Counted from the stretch's first letter, positions 9,865 through 21,750 are shown. The stretch is 64,000 bases of DNA from Buchnera aphidicola (Takecallis taiwana) (GCF_039355125.1 NZ_CP134979.1:347117-411116), one strand, 5' to 3'. Notes: generated from the letters alone by a model not told the origin. Translations and numbers: made by a program.

Positions 9865-10746
9865 ATGTTAAATAAAATTATGAATGGATCTATTCTTGCT
9901 GATGAAATAACTCAAAACATAAAAAAACAAGTGAAATATGAACAACGTTTCGGTAAAAGACCACCGGGATTGGCAGTAATTTGGATAGACAATCATGCAT
10001 CATCTAAATTATATGTTCAAAAAAAAAGACTCGCTTGTAATCAGGTCGGTTTTTTTTCAGAAGAATGGAAATTACAAACATCAATTACAGAAATAGAAAT
10101 AATTAATTTAATTAAAAAATTAAATTTAAATGATAAAATTGATGGTATATTAGTACAATTACCATTACCAAATACTATCAATACTAATAATATTATTGAA
10201 TCAATTGACCCTAGAAAAGATATTGACGGATTTCATCCGTACAATATTGGTTGTTTATGTCAAAAAAAACCAAAACTCAGACCTTGTACTTCAAGAGGAA
10301 TTATTAAAATATTAAATAAATATAATGTGAATATGGCTGGTATGAATGCAACAATTATAGGTGCTTCTAATATTGTTGGACGTCCCATGGGGCTAGAATT
10401 ATTATTATCCGGATGCACAACAACTATCACTCATCGATTTACTAAAAACTTAAATACACATATTTCCCAATCAGATTTGATAATCGTAGCAGTTGGTAAA
10501 CCAAATTTTTTACATGAAACACATATTAAATATGGAGCAGTAATTGTTGATGTAGGTATCAATCAAATACCATCCAAAAATATAATAATTGGTGATGTAA
10601 ATTTTCAAAAAGTATTACCAAAAGTATCTTATATTACTCCAGTACCAGGAGGTGTTGGTCCAATGACTGTTGCAACATTACTAACCAATACATTAGAAGC
10701 ATATCAAGAAAAATATGAATATAAACATCTCAATATTATATACTAG
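9865..10746 (+). CDS. folD: Bifunctional methylene-THF dehydrogenase / methenyl-THF cyclohydrolase
   Basis: Interconverts 5,10-methylene- and 10-formyl-tetrahydrofolate using NADP, supplying formyl groups for purines and for Fmt (also in this window). The catalytic Lys of the YVQKK motif, GILVQLPLP, PRKDIDGFHP, the dinucleotide-binding GASNIVGRPM and the C-terminal TPVPGGVGPMT are intact. Length is 293 residues (E. coli 288). AGGA precedes the ATG. The TAG stop overlaps the convergent cysS stop by four bases: both use the palindrome CTAG at 10743-10746. Confidence 0.96.
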   Translation: MLNKIMNGSILADEITQNIKKQVKYEQRFGKRPPGLAVIWIDNHASSKLYVQKKRLACNQVGFFSEEWKLQTSITEIEIINLIKKLNLNDKIDGILVQLPLPNTINTNNIIESIDPRKDIDGFHPYNIGCLCQKKPKLRPCTSRGIIKILNKYNVNMAGMNATIIGASNIVGRPMGLELLLSGCTTTITHRFTKNLNTHISQSDLIIVAVGKPNFLHETHIKYGAVIVDVGINQIPSKNIIIGDVNFQKVLPKVSYITPVPGGVGPMTVATLLTNTLEAYQEKYEYKHLNIIY

Positions 10747-11993
10747 TCATTATTAATAATATTTTTTTTTAAAAAAATTGATGGATTTTGTATTAATAAA
10801 CCAATTGTATTAGATAAATAGCGTAACTGATATAATAACTGCATAGTCACAAATTGATTTTCATCTTTAAAAGCTATATTAATTTTTTTTAATAAAGAGA
10901 ATAAAATCGATATTGCATATGGAGTATTAAAATCATTAAACATAGCATTATGAAAATTTATACAAAAATACTGATATTTTAAGGAAAATTGAGTTTTTAA
11001 TACAGGATGATGACAATCAAATTTTTCTAAAGCCGTATATAATTTTCTTAAAGATATCTTTGATTTTTTTAAATTATTTACATTATATTGTAATGGTTTA
11101 CGATAATGCGTTAATAAAAAAAAATATCGTATTACTTCTGCATCATATATTGTAAGTAAATGCTTTAACAAAATTGAATTTCTTAAAGATTTAGACATTT
11201 TTGTATTATTAATTGATAATGCACCTACATGTATCCAGTATTTTCCATACGATTTAGTATTATATAATGCAGTAGATTGTGCGCATTCATTTTCATGATG
11301 AGGGAATAATAAATCAACTCCACCGCCATGAATATCAAGATTTTTTCCAAAATATTTATAATTTATTGCAGAACATTCAATATGCCATCCAGGACGCCCT
11401 AAACCCCATGGTGAATTCCAATTAGGTATATCATGTTCATCTACTTTTTTCCACAATACAAAATCATGTACAAAATCTTTATTATGATAATTTATACTTA
11501 TTTTCAATTGATTTAATTTCTGTCTAGACAATATACCATAATTCTGATAACTTGATATAGAAAACAGTATATCTCCGTTTTGCGCAAGATAAGCGTATTT
11601 TTTTTGTATTAATTTTTGTATGATAATTATAATATCTTGAATATGTAATGTTACTCGAGGTTCAAGTTCGGGTTTTAATAAACCTAAATTTAAAAAATCT
11701 TGCTGCATAGATTGAATCATACGATGTGTTAAATTTATTACACTTTCATTATTCAAACGCGCTGCTTGAATAATTTTATCATCAATATCAGTAATGTTGC
11801 GAATATATTTAACTTTATATTTGCAGTATTGTAAATATCGAATAATCATATCAAATACAGTAAATGTCCGAGCATGACCAATATGACAATCAGCATATAC
11901 AGTAATACCACATACATATATATTTACTATTTTGAAAAATATTGAAGAAAAAACCTCTTTCTTTTTTGTTAACGTATTAAAGATTCTTAACAT
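10743..11993 (-). CDS. cysS: Cysteinyl-tRNA synthetase, C-terminally shortened
   Basis: Class I aminoacyl-tRNA synthetase that charges tRNA-Cys. Present are the zinc ligand Cys28, the HIGH motif (CHIGH, 36-40), the GWHIECSA and FPHHENE zinc-site segments, and MSKS. The protein is 416 residues, about 45 shorter than E. coli CysRS (461). It stops right after the helix aligned with LSAVLGLLEQ, so the last part of the anticodon-binding region is missing. The 3' end runs into folD on the other strand, four bases overlapping. The catalytic core looks functional; tRNA recognition may be altered. Confidence 0.93.
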   Translation of the reverse strand: MLRIFNTLTKKKEVFSSIFFKIVNIYVCGITVYADCHIGHARTFTVFDMIIRYLQYCKYKVKYIRNITDIDDKIIQAARLNNESVINLTHRMIQSMQQDFLNLGLLKPELEPRVTLHIQDIIIIIQKLIQKKYAYLAQNGDILFSISSYQNYGILSRQKLNQLKISINYHNKDFVHDFVLWKKVDEHDIPNWNSPWGLGRPGWHIECSAINYKYFGKNLDIHGGGVDLLFPHHENECAQSTALYNTKSYGKYWIHVGALSINNTKMSKSLRNSILLKHLLTIYDAEVIRYFFLLTHYRKPLQYNVNNLKKSKISLRKLYTALEKFDCHHPVLKTQFSLKYQYFCINFHNAMFNDFNTPYAISILFSLLKKINIAFKDENQFVTMQLLYQLRYLSNTIGLLIQNPSIFLKKNIINND

Positions 11994-12082
11994 TACTCAC
12001 TCTTATATAAAAACTTTAATATCATAGAAATATAATTATACATATATATATATTGTTATAATGTTATATATGAAAATATTAT

Positions 12083-12123
12083 TTCACCACAGAACAATAG
12101 TAAAATATTTGCACTGTGGCGAA
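12083..12123 (-). terminator. Hairpin downstream of cspE
   Basis: TTCACCACAG (12083-12092) and CTGTGGCGAA (12114-12123) form a 10-pair stem with one mismatch around a 21-base loop. It lies 47 bases past the cspE stop and upstream-side of cysS. There is no strong U-run, so it could terminate cspE weakly or protect its mRNA end. The remaining spacer 11994-12169 shows no gene. Confidence 0.45.
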
Positions 12124-12169
12124 TATGTTTTATTAATAAAAACATTAATTAATTGAATATAACAAAAAA

Positions 12170-12379
12170 CTATAAACTAACAACATTAGCCGCGGATGGT
12201 CCTTTTGCACCTTCAGTAATCTCAAATTCAACACTTTGTCCTTCTGACAAAGTCTTAAATCCATTACTTTGTATAGCAGAAAAATGCACAAAAACATCCT
12301 TACTGCCATCTTCAGGTGTAATAAAACCAAAACCTTTAGATTCATTAAACCACTTCACATTGCCTTTAATCTTAGACAT
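12170..12379 (-). CDS. cspE: Cold-shock-like RNA chaperone CspE
   Basis: A 69-residue single-stranded nucleic acid binding protein, nearly identical to E. coli CspE. RNP1 (KGFGFI) and RNP2 (VFVHF) are intact. The start is the ATG at 12379 with AAGGT upstream; a TTG one codon earlier is not needed. The family melts RNA secondary structure and antiterminates transcription. It is monocistronic, between cysS and the 5S gene. Extreme conservation against the background of this genome indicates strong purifying selection. Confidence 0.96.
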   Translation of the reverse strand: MSKIKGNVKWFNESKGFGFITPEDGSKDVFVHFSAIQSNGFKTLSEGQSVEFEITEGAKGPSAANVVSL

Positions 12380-12768
12380 CAAAATTACCTTACTAATAAC
12401 CCAAAAAATAAAACTGTAACAGTACTTTCAAATGGATATTAACACAATATAATTATATATAGGTTTCTACATTCACCACTAAAAACAGTATTCAAAAATT
12501 ATCACACTATTTCAATGATAAACAAAATATAATTTCTAACAATGATCAAAAATATTCTACACAGAATAATATACTGAACAGACAAACATAAAAATTCCAA
12601 TTTATAATTTTTTATTTTAATTTATGATTTTAATATTTTTAATAGAAGAGTTTTTAATAATAGGATTTTAAGGAAGGGAGTTTTAGGATGGATTTATACG
12701 CAGATTGTTTAGATAAAAAGTTTACAAAAAGTACATATTGAAGAAATATTGATATTATAAAAAAATAT
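12380..12768. other. 389-base spacer between cspE and 5S rRNA
   Basis: Mostly AT-rich sequence that must hold the cspE promoter and 5' leader. Its right part has an unusual purine-rich stretch (12670-12689) with two Shine-Dalgarno-like blocks, followed on the + strand by an ATG at 12688 and a 17-codon open frame ending at 12741. I do not recognise that peptide and do not call it a gene. No tRNA or terminator with a clear U-run was seen for the rRNA operon end. Confidence 0.5.
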
Positions 12769-12888
12769 ACCCTGGTAATTTCCTACTCTTGCACGAGGAG
12801 AGCCTCGTACTACCATCGGCGTTATAATATTTCACTTCTGAGTTCGGTATGGATTCAGGTGGTACCATTACACTATTTTTACCAGGGT
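12769..12888 (-). rRNA. rrf: 5S ribosomal RNA
   Basis: On the minus strand the sequence follows E. coli 5S closely through the CCATACCGAACTCAGAAGTG loop region and the CGCCGATGGTAGT segment. The terminal helix ACCCTGGT/ACCAGGGT is perfect. Length is about 120 nt; ends may shift by one or two bases. It lies 70 bases after the 23S gene, co-transcribed. Confidence 0.97.
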
Positions 12889-12958
12889 ATAAACAATAAA
12901 GTCATATTTCAAAAAATTTTTTAAAATATAAAATTAATATAAAACAACTATAGTATTG

Positions 12959-15871
<2,913 letters not shown>

Positions 15872-16021
15872 ACAATCCATAGTTGTTTTATATTAATTTT
15901 ATATTTTTAAAGAACATTTTAAATTTTATATCTTATATTATATAAAATATAAAATTTAATTTCTACTGTATACATATTAACATAAAATGTTATTTTTGCA
16001 TACATATTTTTTAATTTAAAT

Positions 16022-16094
16022 TGTCCCCTAGGGGATTTGAACCCCTGTTGCCGCCGTGAAAGGGCGATGTCCTAGACCTCTAGACGAAGGGGAC
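16022..16094 (-). tRNA. tRNA-Glu (anticodon UUC)
   Basis: Cloverleaf on the minus strand: acceptor GTCCCCT pairs with AGGGGAC, the anticodon loop CTTTCAC gives UUC, and the T-loop region is GGTTCAAATCC. CCA is not encoded. It precedes 23S, as the spacer tRNA-Glu does in many enterobacterial rRNA operons, but here without 16S. U34 of this tRNA is a normal substrate of the Tus/MnmA thiolation pathway (tusBCD at 37600-38663). Confidence 0.97.
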
Positions 16095-16162
16095 TAAAAA
16101 AATGTAAAATAACTAAAATATATAAATACGTATTTAACATATTCACATAAGTATAAGATATT

Positions 16163-16191
16163 ATTCTTACAAAACATCATAAAATAGTCAA
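16163..16191 (-). promoter_or_regulatory. Candidate sigma-70 promoter for tRNA-Glu-23S-5S
   Basis: On the minus strand TTGACT (16186-16191) is followed after 16 bases by TAAGAA, in the spacer between aroE and tRNA-Glu. It matches the -35 consensus in five of six positions. It would let stable RNA be made independently of aroE. Motif-based only. Confidence 0.5.
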
Positions 16192-16216
16192 TATATTTTT
16201 TATATTTAATTAAAAT

Positions 16217-17065
16217 CTATATACACCAATACTTCTTATTTTTATTTAAAATATGAATAACATATGGAATATTTGGAAAAATACCGTTCCATAAATAAAA
16301 AGAATATGCTGCTTGACTAACTAACATACCAATCCCATCTGCATAATAAATCCCACCATGATCTTGATACCATTTTAAAAATGGTGTAGACTTGTCATTA
16401 TAATATAAGTCATAAAATACTGTTCGTTCCGGATAAAAAATAAAATTAGAAAGAAAAAAATTACATTCATTCTGAATACCAGACGAAGTCGCATTAATCA
16501 CTATATGATAATTTAAATCTTTTAAATCATCTATTGGAATAGCTTTAATATAACCAAATTTTTTAAAATATAAAGCTAAATTATCAGCTTTACTAAAAGT
16601 GCGATTTACAATATCAATAGAACAATTATAAGATAGTAAATTAGGTATAATACCTCGAGCTGCACCACCAGCACCAATTAATAAAATTTTTTTATTTATA
16701 TTAATAAAATTTAGTCTCTTTAAGTCATATATTAAACCTATACCATCTGTATTATCTCCTAAAATTACATTATTACGTAATCTTTTCAAAACATTGACAG
16801 AGCGAGTAATTTGCGCTCTTCTCGTAACAACATGTGATAATTTATACGCTTCCTCTTTAAATGGAACTGTAACATTTGCACCTTGACCATGAGTGTTAAA
16901 AAACTCTAACATAACGTTTGCAAACATATTTTTTTCAACATGCTGGCTTCCATAATTAAAAATAAACCCTATATCTTTTGCAAAACATTGATAAATGATA
17001 GGTGATTTAGAATGACAGACAGGATTTCCAAAAAGCATATAATTATATTTTTTTTTTATAGACAT
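16217..17065 (-). CDS. aroE: Shikimate dehydrogenase
   Basis: Reduces 3-dehydroshikimate to shikimate with NADPH, a step towards the aromatic amino acids supplied to the insect host. Visible are the shikimate-binding HSKSP motif, the catalytic Lys in VPFKEEA, the Asp in GDNTDG and the NADP-binding GAGGAARG, NRT and NATSSG. Length is 282 residues (E. coli 272). It is the first gene of the block that continues into tRNA-Glu, 23S and 5S. Its 5' end overlaps the old 3' end of the tsaC pseudogene. aroB and aroK are also in this window. Confidence 0.96.
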   Translation of the reverse strand: MSIKKKYNYMLFGNPVCHSKSPIIYQCFAKDIGFIFNYGSQHVEKNMFANVMLEFFNTHGQGANVTVPFKEEAYKLSHVVTRRAQITRSVNVLKRLRNNVILGDNTDGIGLIYDLKRLNFININKKILLIGAGGAARGIIPNLLSYNCSIDIVNRTFSKADNLALYFKKFGYIKAIPIDDLKDLNYHIVINATSSGIQNECNFFLSNFIFYPERTVFYDLYYNDKSTPFLKWYQDHGGIYYADGIGMLVSQAAYSFYLWNGIFPNIPYVIHILNKNKKYWCI

Positions 17066-17618
17066 TACGAATATATTCTCCAGTCAAAACATTAATAATG
17101 TTATAAGGATATAAAAATTCCTAGTATTACTAACTAATACCAGGATATCAGATCCAAGATACCTTAATATATCTTCTGTAGTACGTGATGGCTCTTATAC
17201 GAGAAATATTTTCATTAATAGATATGCGAAGTGTTACAAAATAATAACATAATTTTTTACAATAAGACGTTTTTTAATGCGAATAATAGTTAAATTCGAA
17301 AAACCAGTCATCCATTTTAAAAGATCAGAGCAATCTAGAACTAAAAAAGTAATCAAATCCGGCCATGAAAACAATAATTTTGCTTTGAAACACAAAGCAT
17401 TTATACTTTATAAGGAAACAACTCATTGCAACAGGTAGCTACTAAAATTAAATTTTTTTACTACGATGTTTCAAACACAATATATTCATTATAATATCAT
17501 CACTGATCAGGTTATAACCCATCGTAAATCCTGCTAATTTAAGATAAAAAATAATATACTCTTTATTTAAAAAATACATAAAATTCACAAGTAATTCATA
17601 TAAATAACGTATTTTAAT
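17043..17618 (-). pseudogene. tsaC: Decayed tsaC (yrdC), threonylcarbamoyl-AMP synthase remnant
   Basis: Read on the minus strand, fragments matching E. coli TsaC occur in the correct order but in shifting frames with stops between them. They are ILCLKHRSKK (about 17450-17480), NLILVATCCNELFPY (about 17412-17456), FSWPDLITFLV and WMTGFSNLTIIRI (about 17280-17371), ISINENISR (about 17200-17229), SRTTEDILRYLG (about 17155-17191) and NVLTGEYIR (17067-17093). The last frame ends at 17043 inside aroE. The position between aroE and def matches E. coli order. The active-site YPTE segment has become YLKL. An 84-codon open frame at 17448-17702 is the intact-looking front part of this relic. TsaC normally makes the t6A precursor. 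Confidence 0.85.
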
Positions 17619-17702
17619 ATCATTTTCTTTATATGTAAAAAAAATATTAACATGAAATTCAATATTATCATTAAAGAACAATATTACATGCATATATATC
17701 AT
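17619..17702 (-). pseudogene. Possible smg 3' remnant fused to the tsaC relic
   Basis: The first 28 codons of the open frame 17448-17702 precede the part that aligns with TsaC. The segment [12 protein letters not shown] weakly resembles the C-terminal LMVLFNIPGCEN of Smg, whose gene lies in this direction in E. coli. The match is short and unsupported by other evidence. It could equally be random AT-rich sequence. Confidence 0.25.
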
Positions 17703-17757
17703 ATATTTAACAAAACATTATAATAATAAATTATTACTTACGATTTATAATATTAAT

Positions 17758-18201
17758 ATGGCCATACTAAAAATATTAACATACCCAGACAAAAGATTAC
17801 GGTTCATAGCACGACCAGTTAAAAAAATAAATAAAAAAATTCATAATATAATACATAATATGTTTGAAACTATGTATAGTCAACAAGGTATAGGGTTAGC
17901 TGCAACACAAGTAAATATTCATTTACAAATTATTGTTATTGATCTTATGATGGAACAATATCCACCAATTGTACTCATCAACCCCAAAAAAATACAAACA
18001 AGCGGTATAACACAAACTGAAGAACGTTGTTTATCTATCCCTGGATTTAGTAAAAAAATTACTAGAGCAAAGGATATTAAAATCAGTGCATTAAATATCT
18101 ATGGTAAACAGGTATACGTTAAAGCAAACTCATTACTTGCTATATGTATACAACATGAAATCGATCATCTATCTGGAATATTACTAATTGATTACAGATA
18201 A
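17758..18201 (+). CDS. def: Peptide deformylase, minimal catalytic form
   Basis: Removes the N-formyl group from nascent proteins; works opposite to Fmt, encoded next. Motif 1 is GIGLAATQ (44-51) and motif 3 is QHEIDH with the two metal-binding His and the catalytic Glu. Motif 2 reads ERCLS instead of EGCLS: the metal ligand Cys91 is kept, but the preceding Gly is Arg90. The protein stops at 147 residues (E. coli 169), lacking the C-terminal helix, which is known to be dispensable for catalysis in E. coli. fmt begins 12 bases later. Confidence 0.94.
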   Translation: MAILKILTYPDKRLRFIARPVKKINKKIHNIIHNMFETMYSQQGIGLAATQVNIHLQIIVIDLMMEQYPPIVLINPKKIQTSGITQTEERCLSIPGFSKKITRAKDIKISALNIYGKQVYVKANSLLAICIQHEIDHLSGILLIDYR

Positions 18202-18213
18202 TATAATACATAT

Positions 18214-19185
18214 ATGAGATATAATATGCAAAAAAAAAAACAGTCATTAAGAATTATTTTTGCAGGAACATCGAATTTTTCAGCATGTTATTTAAAAACC
18301 TTAATATTATCACATCATATTATACTAGGAATTTTAACACAACCGGATCGACCGAATACAAGAGGTAACATTATTACACAAACTCCGGTAAAACAACTTG
18401 CCAGTAAATATAACATTCCTACTTTTCAACCTCATACACTCCAAAATCAAACAGATTATATAAATATATTACATACAAAAGCAGATATTATGATTGTTGT
18501 AGCATATGGATTAATATTACCTGTATGTATATTACATGCATTTCCAATGGGATGTATTAATGTACATGCTTCATTGTTGCCCAATTGGAGAGGTGCTGCA
18601 CCAATCCAATGGGCAATACTAAAAGGAGAAAAAAAAACAGGAATTACTATTATTCAAATGGATGAAAAACTGGATTCTGGACAAATACTATATCAACAAT
18701 CCTGTAATATTCTTCCAGACGACACAACTAGTAGTTTACTAAATAAATTAAGTCAAATCGGTTCAAAAGTAATATTAAAGGTTTTAAAAAAAATACAAAA
18801 TAAAAATATTATTCCAATAATACAAGATGAAAAAAAAGCAACTTATGCAAAAAAACTATCGAAATCTATGGGAAAAATTAATTTTTTCAAAGACGCACAG
18901 TATATAGAACGTATGATTCGTGCATTTCATCCATGGCCAGGAACGTATATTGAAATTCAAAATATGAAAATTAAAATTCATCAAGCAAATATTATAAAAT
19001 CAAATTTAAGATATCACATTGGACAAATTGTTAAAATTAATAAAAATGGTATGCAAGTTCAAACAAAAAAACATATTTTAAATATCCAAAAAATACAAAT
19101 ACCGGGTAAAAAAATTATTTCAGTTTATCAATTCGCACAAACAAATAATAAAATTTTTCAAATCAATAAAATAATAACTATATAA
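18214..19185 (+). CDS. fmt: Methionyl-tRNA formyltransferase
   Basis: Transfers a formyl group from 10-formyl-THF (made by FolD) to Met-tRNA(fMet). The N-terminal domain has IIFAGT, QPDRP, VAYGLILP and the HASLLPNWRGAAPIQ core with catalytic Asn/His; the C-terminal OB-like domain follows after about residue 210. Length is 323 residues (E. coli 315). An ATG four codons later (18226) is an equally good start, closer to the E. coli N-terminus, with a weak GAG upstream. rsmB and trkA, which follow in E. coli, are missing. Confidence 0.95.
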   Translation: MRYNMQKKKQSLRIIFAGTSNFSACYLKTLILSHHIILGILTQPDRPNTRGNIITQTPVKQLASKYNIPTFQPHTLQNQTDYINILHTKADIMIVVAYGLILPVCILHAFPMGCINVHASLLPNWRGAAPIQWAILKGEKKTGITIIQMDEKLDSGQILYQQSCNILPDDTTSSLLNKLSQIGSKVILKVLKKIQNKNIIPIIQDEKKATYAKKLSKSMGKINFFKDAQYIERMIRAFHPWPGTYIEIQNMKIKIHQANIIKSNLRYHIGQIVKINKNGMQVQTKKHILNIQKIQIPGKKIISVYQFAQTNNKIFQINKIITI

Positions 19186-19201
19186 TAAATTTTTTAATAT
19201 A

Positions 19202-19221
19202 AACGGCAATAATATGCCGTT
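19202..19221. terminator. Hairpin between convergent fmt and rplQ
   Basis: AACGGCA (19202-19208) pairs with TGCCGTT (19215-19221) across a 6-base loop, exactly in the 60-base gap between two converging genes. It can act on both strands, but neither side has a strong U-run. A bidirectional terminator is the natural reading. Confidence 0.55.
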
Positions 19222-19245
19222 ATATACAGTAAAACGCAAAAAATT

Positions 19246-19620
19246 TTATTTTTTATATAGAATATTACGATCAACAAATTTCATGTATGCAATCTTTGCT
19301 TTATCGCCAGATCGAAAACCATATTTCAAAATTTGGGTATATCCGCCTGGGCGCTTAATAAAAAACGGTCCAAGTTCATTAAACAATTTTAATACACTGC
19401 TGTTATCTCTGATTCTTGAAAACACTAATCGTCTATTAGAAACAGAATCAATTTTAGCAATAGTAATCAATGGTTCAATAATAGTACGCAATTCTTTTGC
19501 TTTAGGTAACGTTGTCTTTATAATTTCATATTTGCATAATGAACATACCATATTTGCAAACATAGCTTTATAATGACTAGAAGTACGATTGAAAGAACGA
19601 CCACATTTTCTATGCCTCAT
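19246..19620 (-). CDS. rplQ: 50S ribosomal protein L17
   Basis: Last gene of the alpha operon (rpsM-rpsK-rpsD-rpoA-rplQ). Its 124 residues match L17 throughout: MRHRK at the N-terminus, [14 protein letters not shown] and KLFNELGP in the middle, and [13 protein letters not shown] near the end. It lines the exit-tunnel side of the large subunit. The acidic C-terminal tail of E. coli L17 is replaced by a short Lys-rich end. Confidence 0.96.
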   Translation of the reverse strand: MRHRKCGRSFNRTSSHYKAMFANMVCSLCKYEIIKTTLPKAKELRTIIEPLITIAKIDSVSNRRLVFSRIRDNSSVLKLFNELGPFFIKRPGGYTQILKYGFRSGDKAKIAYMKFVDRNILYKK

Positions 19621-19671
19621 GTATATCCCTTAATCATAAAAATAAAAACATACGTATTATTTATATTTACC

Positions 19672-20661
19672 TTATGTATTTTTTGGAGGCCAATTTTTAA
19701 TACGCATACCTAACGATAGTCCTTTTGAAGATAATATATCTTTAATTTCCGTTAAAGATTTTTTTCCAAGATTTGGTGCTTTTAATAATTCTGACTCAGT
19801 TTTTTGTACCAAATCACCAATATAATTTACCATTTCTGCTTTTAAACAATTTGCAGATCGTACAGTCAACTCTAAATCATCAACAGATTTTAGTAATATT
19901 GGATCAAAATCTGGTTTTTTTTCTTTAACTTCAATAACCGGTTGTTTTGTTAAATAATTTAAATCAACAAATGCAGACAATTGTTCAGACAAAATTGTAG
20001 CAGCACGACGTACTGCTTCTTCAGGATCAATAGTTCCATTTGTTTCAATTTCTATAATCAACTTATCCAAATCTGTACGTTGTTTTACTCGTGCAGGTTC
20101 TACAAAATATGCAATGCGTTCAATAGGACTGTAGCAGGTATCTAACGATATACAACCAACATGTTTATTAATATCATGTGATGCAATTCGAGATGCTGCA
20201 GAAACATAACCAATACCCTTTTCAACTTTCATAGTCATATCAATTGATGCTGTTGGATCAGTTAAATTACAAATGACATGTTGCGGATTCATAATAACAA
20301 CACTACTATCATGTATAATATCAGAAGCTTGAACAACCCCAATACCAGATTTTTTAATTTGCAAAACCGCTTCATCTTTACCAATAATTCTAATTGCTAG
20401 CTCTTTAATATGCAATAATATAGTAAGAACATCTTCCTGAATACCAGTTTTAGCACTATATTCATGTAAAATACCTTTTATTTGCACTTCAGTGACAGCA
20501 TATCCTGGTATTGAAGAAAGCAATATCCTACGTAATGCATTACCAATAGTATGACCAAAACCTCGTTCTAAAGGTTCAATGGTAACTTTAAAATACGTTG
20601 ATCGGATTTGTTCAATATCCACTATACTTGGTTTTAATAAACCTATCGAAATATTTTGCAT
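19672..20661 (-). CDS. rpoA: RNA polymerase alpha subunit
   Basis: Scaffold for RNA polymerase assembly, 329 residues as in E. coli. The N-terminal domain has the dimerisation motif [19 protein letters not shown]. After a linker, the C-terminal domain (about 250-320) keeps the UP-element and activator-contacting helices ([14 protein letters not shown] and [11 protein letters not shown]). An intact alpha-CTD is notable because few transcription factors remain in such genomes. A GGAG precedes the ATG. It is followed by rplQ at 51 bases. Confidence 0.97.
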   Translation of the reverse strand: MQNISIGLLKPSIVDIEQIRSTYFKVTIEPLERGFGHTIGNALRRILLSSIPGYAVTEVQIKGILHEYSAKTGIQEDVLTILLHIKELAIRIIGKDEAVLQIKKSGIGVVQASDIIHDSSVVIMNPQHVICNLTDPTASIDMTMKVEKGIGYVSAASRIASHDINKHVGCISLDTCYSPIERIAYFVEPARVKQRTDLDKLIIEIETNGTIDPEEAVRRAATILSEQLSAFVDLNYLTKQPVIEVKEKKPDFDPILLKSVDDLELTVRSANCLKAEMVNYIGDLVQKTESELLKAPNLGKKSLTEIKDILSSKGLSLGMRIKNWPPKNT

Positions 20662-20692
20662 ATAATCTCCTCCCCAATCATTTGTTTATAAT

Positions 20693-21313
20693 TTATTTTG
20701 AATAAAGTTCAATAATCAGGTGTTCATTAATATCCGGTGCTAAATCAGAACGGTCAGGAATTCTAGTAAATCGACCTTCTAATTTATTTTTATCAATATC
20801 TAACCAAACTGGTTTTTCTCTTTGTTCTGCTAATACTAAAGAAGCTTTTATCCTTTTTTGCATTCTACACTTTGCTCGGACTGTAATACGATCATCCTGA
20901 GACAGTTGATAAGAAGCAACATTGACAATATTGTTATTTACCATAATTGTTTTATGGTTTATAAGTTGTCTAGATTCTGCTCGTGTTGCACCAAATCCTA
21001 AACGATACACTACATTATCTAATCTGCTTTCTAGAAAAATTAATAAATTTTCTCCAGTATTGCCTTTCAATTTTGTTGCTCTTTTATAATAATTATGAAA
21101 TTGCCGTTCTAATATACCATACAAACGACGCACTTTTTGTTTTTCTCGTAATTGTACACCATATTCAGATAGTCGCGTACGTCTTGTACCTTGTTGACCA
21201 GGTAATTGATTAATTTTACATTTAGAATCAATAGCACGATAACTAGATTTTAAAAATAAATCTGTATTTTCTCGACGACTTAATTTTAATTTAGGTTTTA
21301 AATATTTTGCCAT
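20693..21313 (-). CDS. rpsD: 30S ribosomal protein S4
   Basis: Primary 16S-binding assembly protein, 206 residues as in E. coli. The KLSRREG-like N-terminus, the LRE-KQK-RR-YGILE segment and the S4 RNA-binding domain ([21 protein letters not shown]) are clear. In E. coli S4 represses translation of the alpha operon; the operon order here is preserved, so this control is possible but not visible. It lies 31 bases upstream of rpoA. Confidence 0.97.
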   Translation of the reverse strand: MAKYLKPKLKLSRRENTDLFLKSSYRAIDSKCKINQLPGQQGTRRTRLSEYGVQLREKQKVRRLYGILERQFHNYYKRATKLKGNTGENLLIFLESRLDNVVYRLGFGATRAESRQLINHKTIMVNNNIVNVASYQLSQDDRITVRAKCRMQKRIKASLVLAEQREKPVWLDIDKNKLEGRFTRIPDRSDLAPDINEHLIIELYSK

Positions 21314-21341
21314 ATTGAGAGTCTCTCAAAAAATTTTTTAA

Positions 21342-21731
21342 TTATACACGTCTCTTTTTAGGAGGACGGCAACCGTTATGCGGTATGGGAGTCACATCAG
21401 TAATGTTTGTAATCTTAAATCCGGCAGTATTCAATGCACGAATTGTTGATTCTCTTCCTGGACCCGGTCCTTTTACCATAACTTCTAAATTCTTAATACC
21501 ATAATCTTTAATAGATTCAACACATCGTTCTACAGCAACTTGCGCTGCAAAAGGCGTAGATTTCCGTGATCCTCGAAAACCTGAACCACCAGCAGTTGCC
21601 CAACCTAAAGCATTACCCTGACGATCAGTAATAGTAACAATGGTATTATTAAAAGATGCATGTATATATGCAATACCATCTAAAATTTTTTTTTTAATTT
21701 TTTTTTTTAAACGAACTGTAGATTTTGCCAT
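21342..21731 (-). CDS. rpsK: 30S ribosomal protein S11
   Basis: Platform protein of the small subunit. Starting at the ATG at 21731 the protein is 129 residues, the E. coli length, beginning [11 protein letters not shown] longer frame upstream overlaps rpsM and is not used. The highly conserved [16 protein letters not shown] block, [24 protein letters not shown] and the C-terminal [11 protein letters not shown] are intact. It follows rpsM after 19 bases. Confidence 0.97.
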   Translation of the reverse strand: MAKSTVRLKKKIKKKILDGIAYIHASFNNTIVTITDRQGNALGWATAGGSGFRGSRKSTPFAAQVAVERCVESIKDYGIKNLEVMVKGPGPGRESTIRALNTAGFKITNITDVTPIPHNGCRPPKKRRV

Positions 21732-21750
21732 ATTGAAATGCTCTATAAAA

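Noticed and set aside
12153-12419. Open frame of 88 codons antisense to cspE
   Set aside because: A mirror of the strongly conserved CspE frame, with no independent signal.
16095-16216. A 16S rRNA fragment upstream of tRNA-Glu
   Set aside because: The spacer is short, AT-rich and without any 16S signature.
17448-17702. A novel 84-residue protein upstream of def
   Set aside because: Its C-terminal half aligns with the TsaC N-terminus and the frame continues as TsaC after shifts, so it is a pseudogene fragment.
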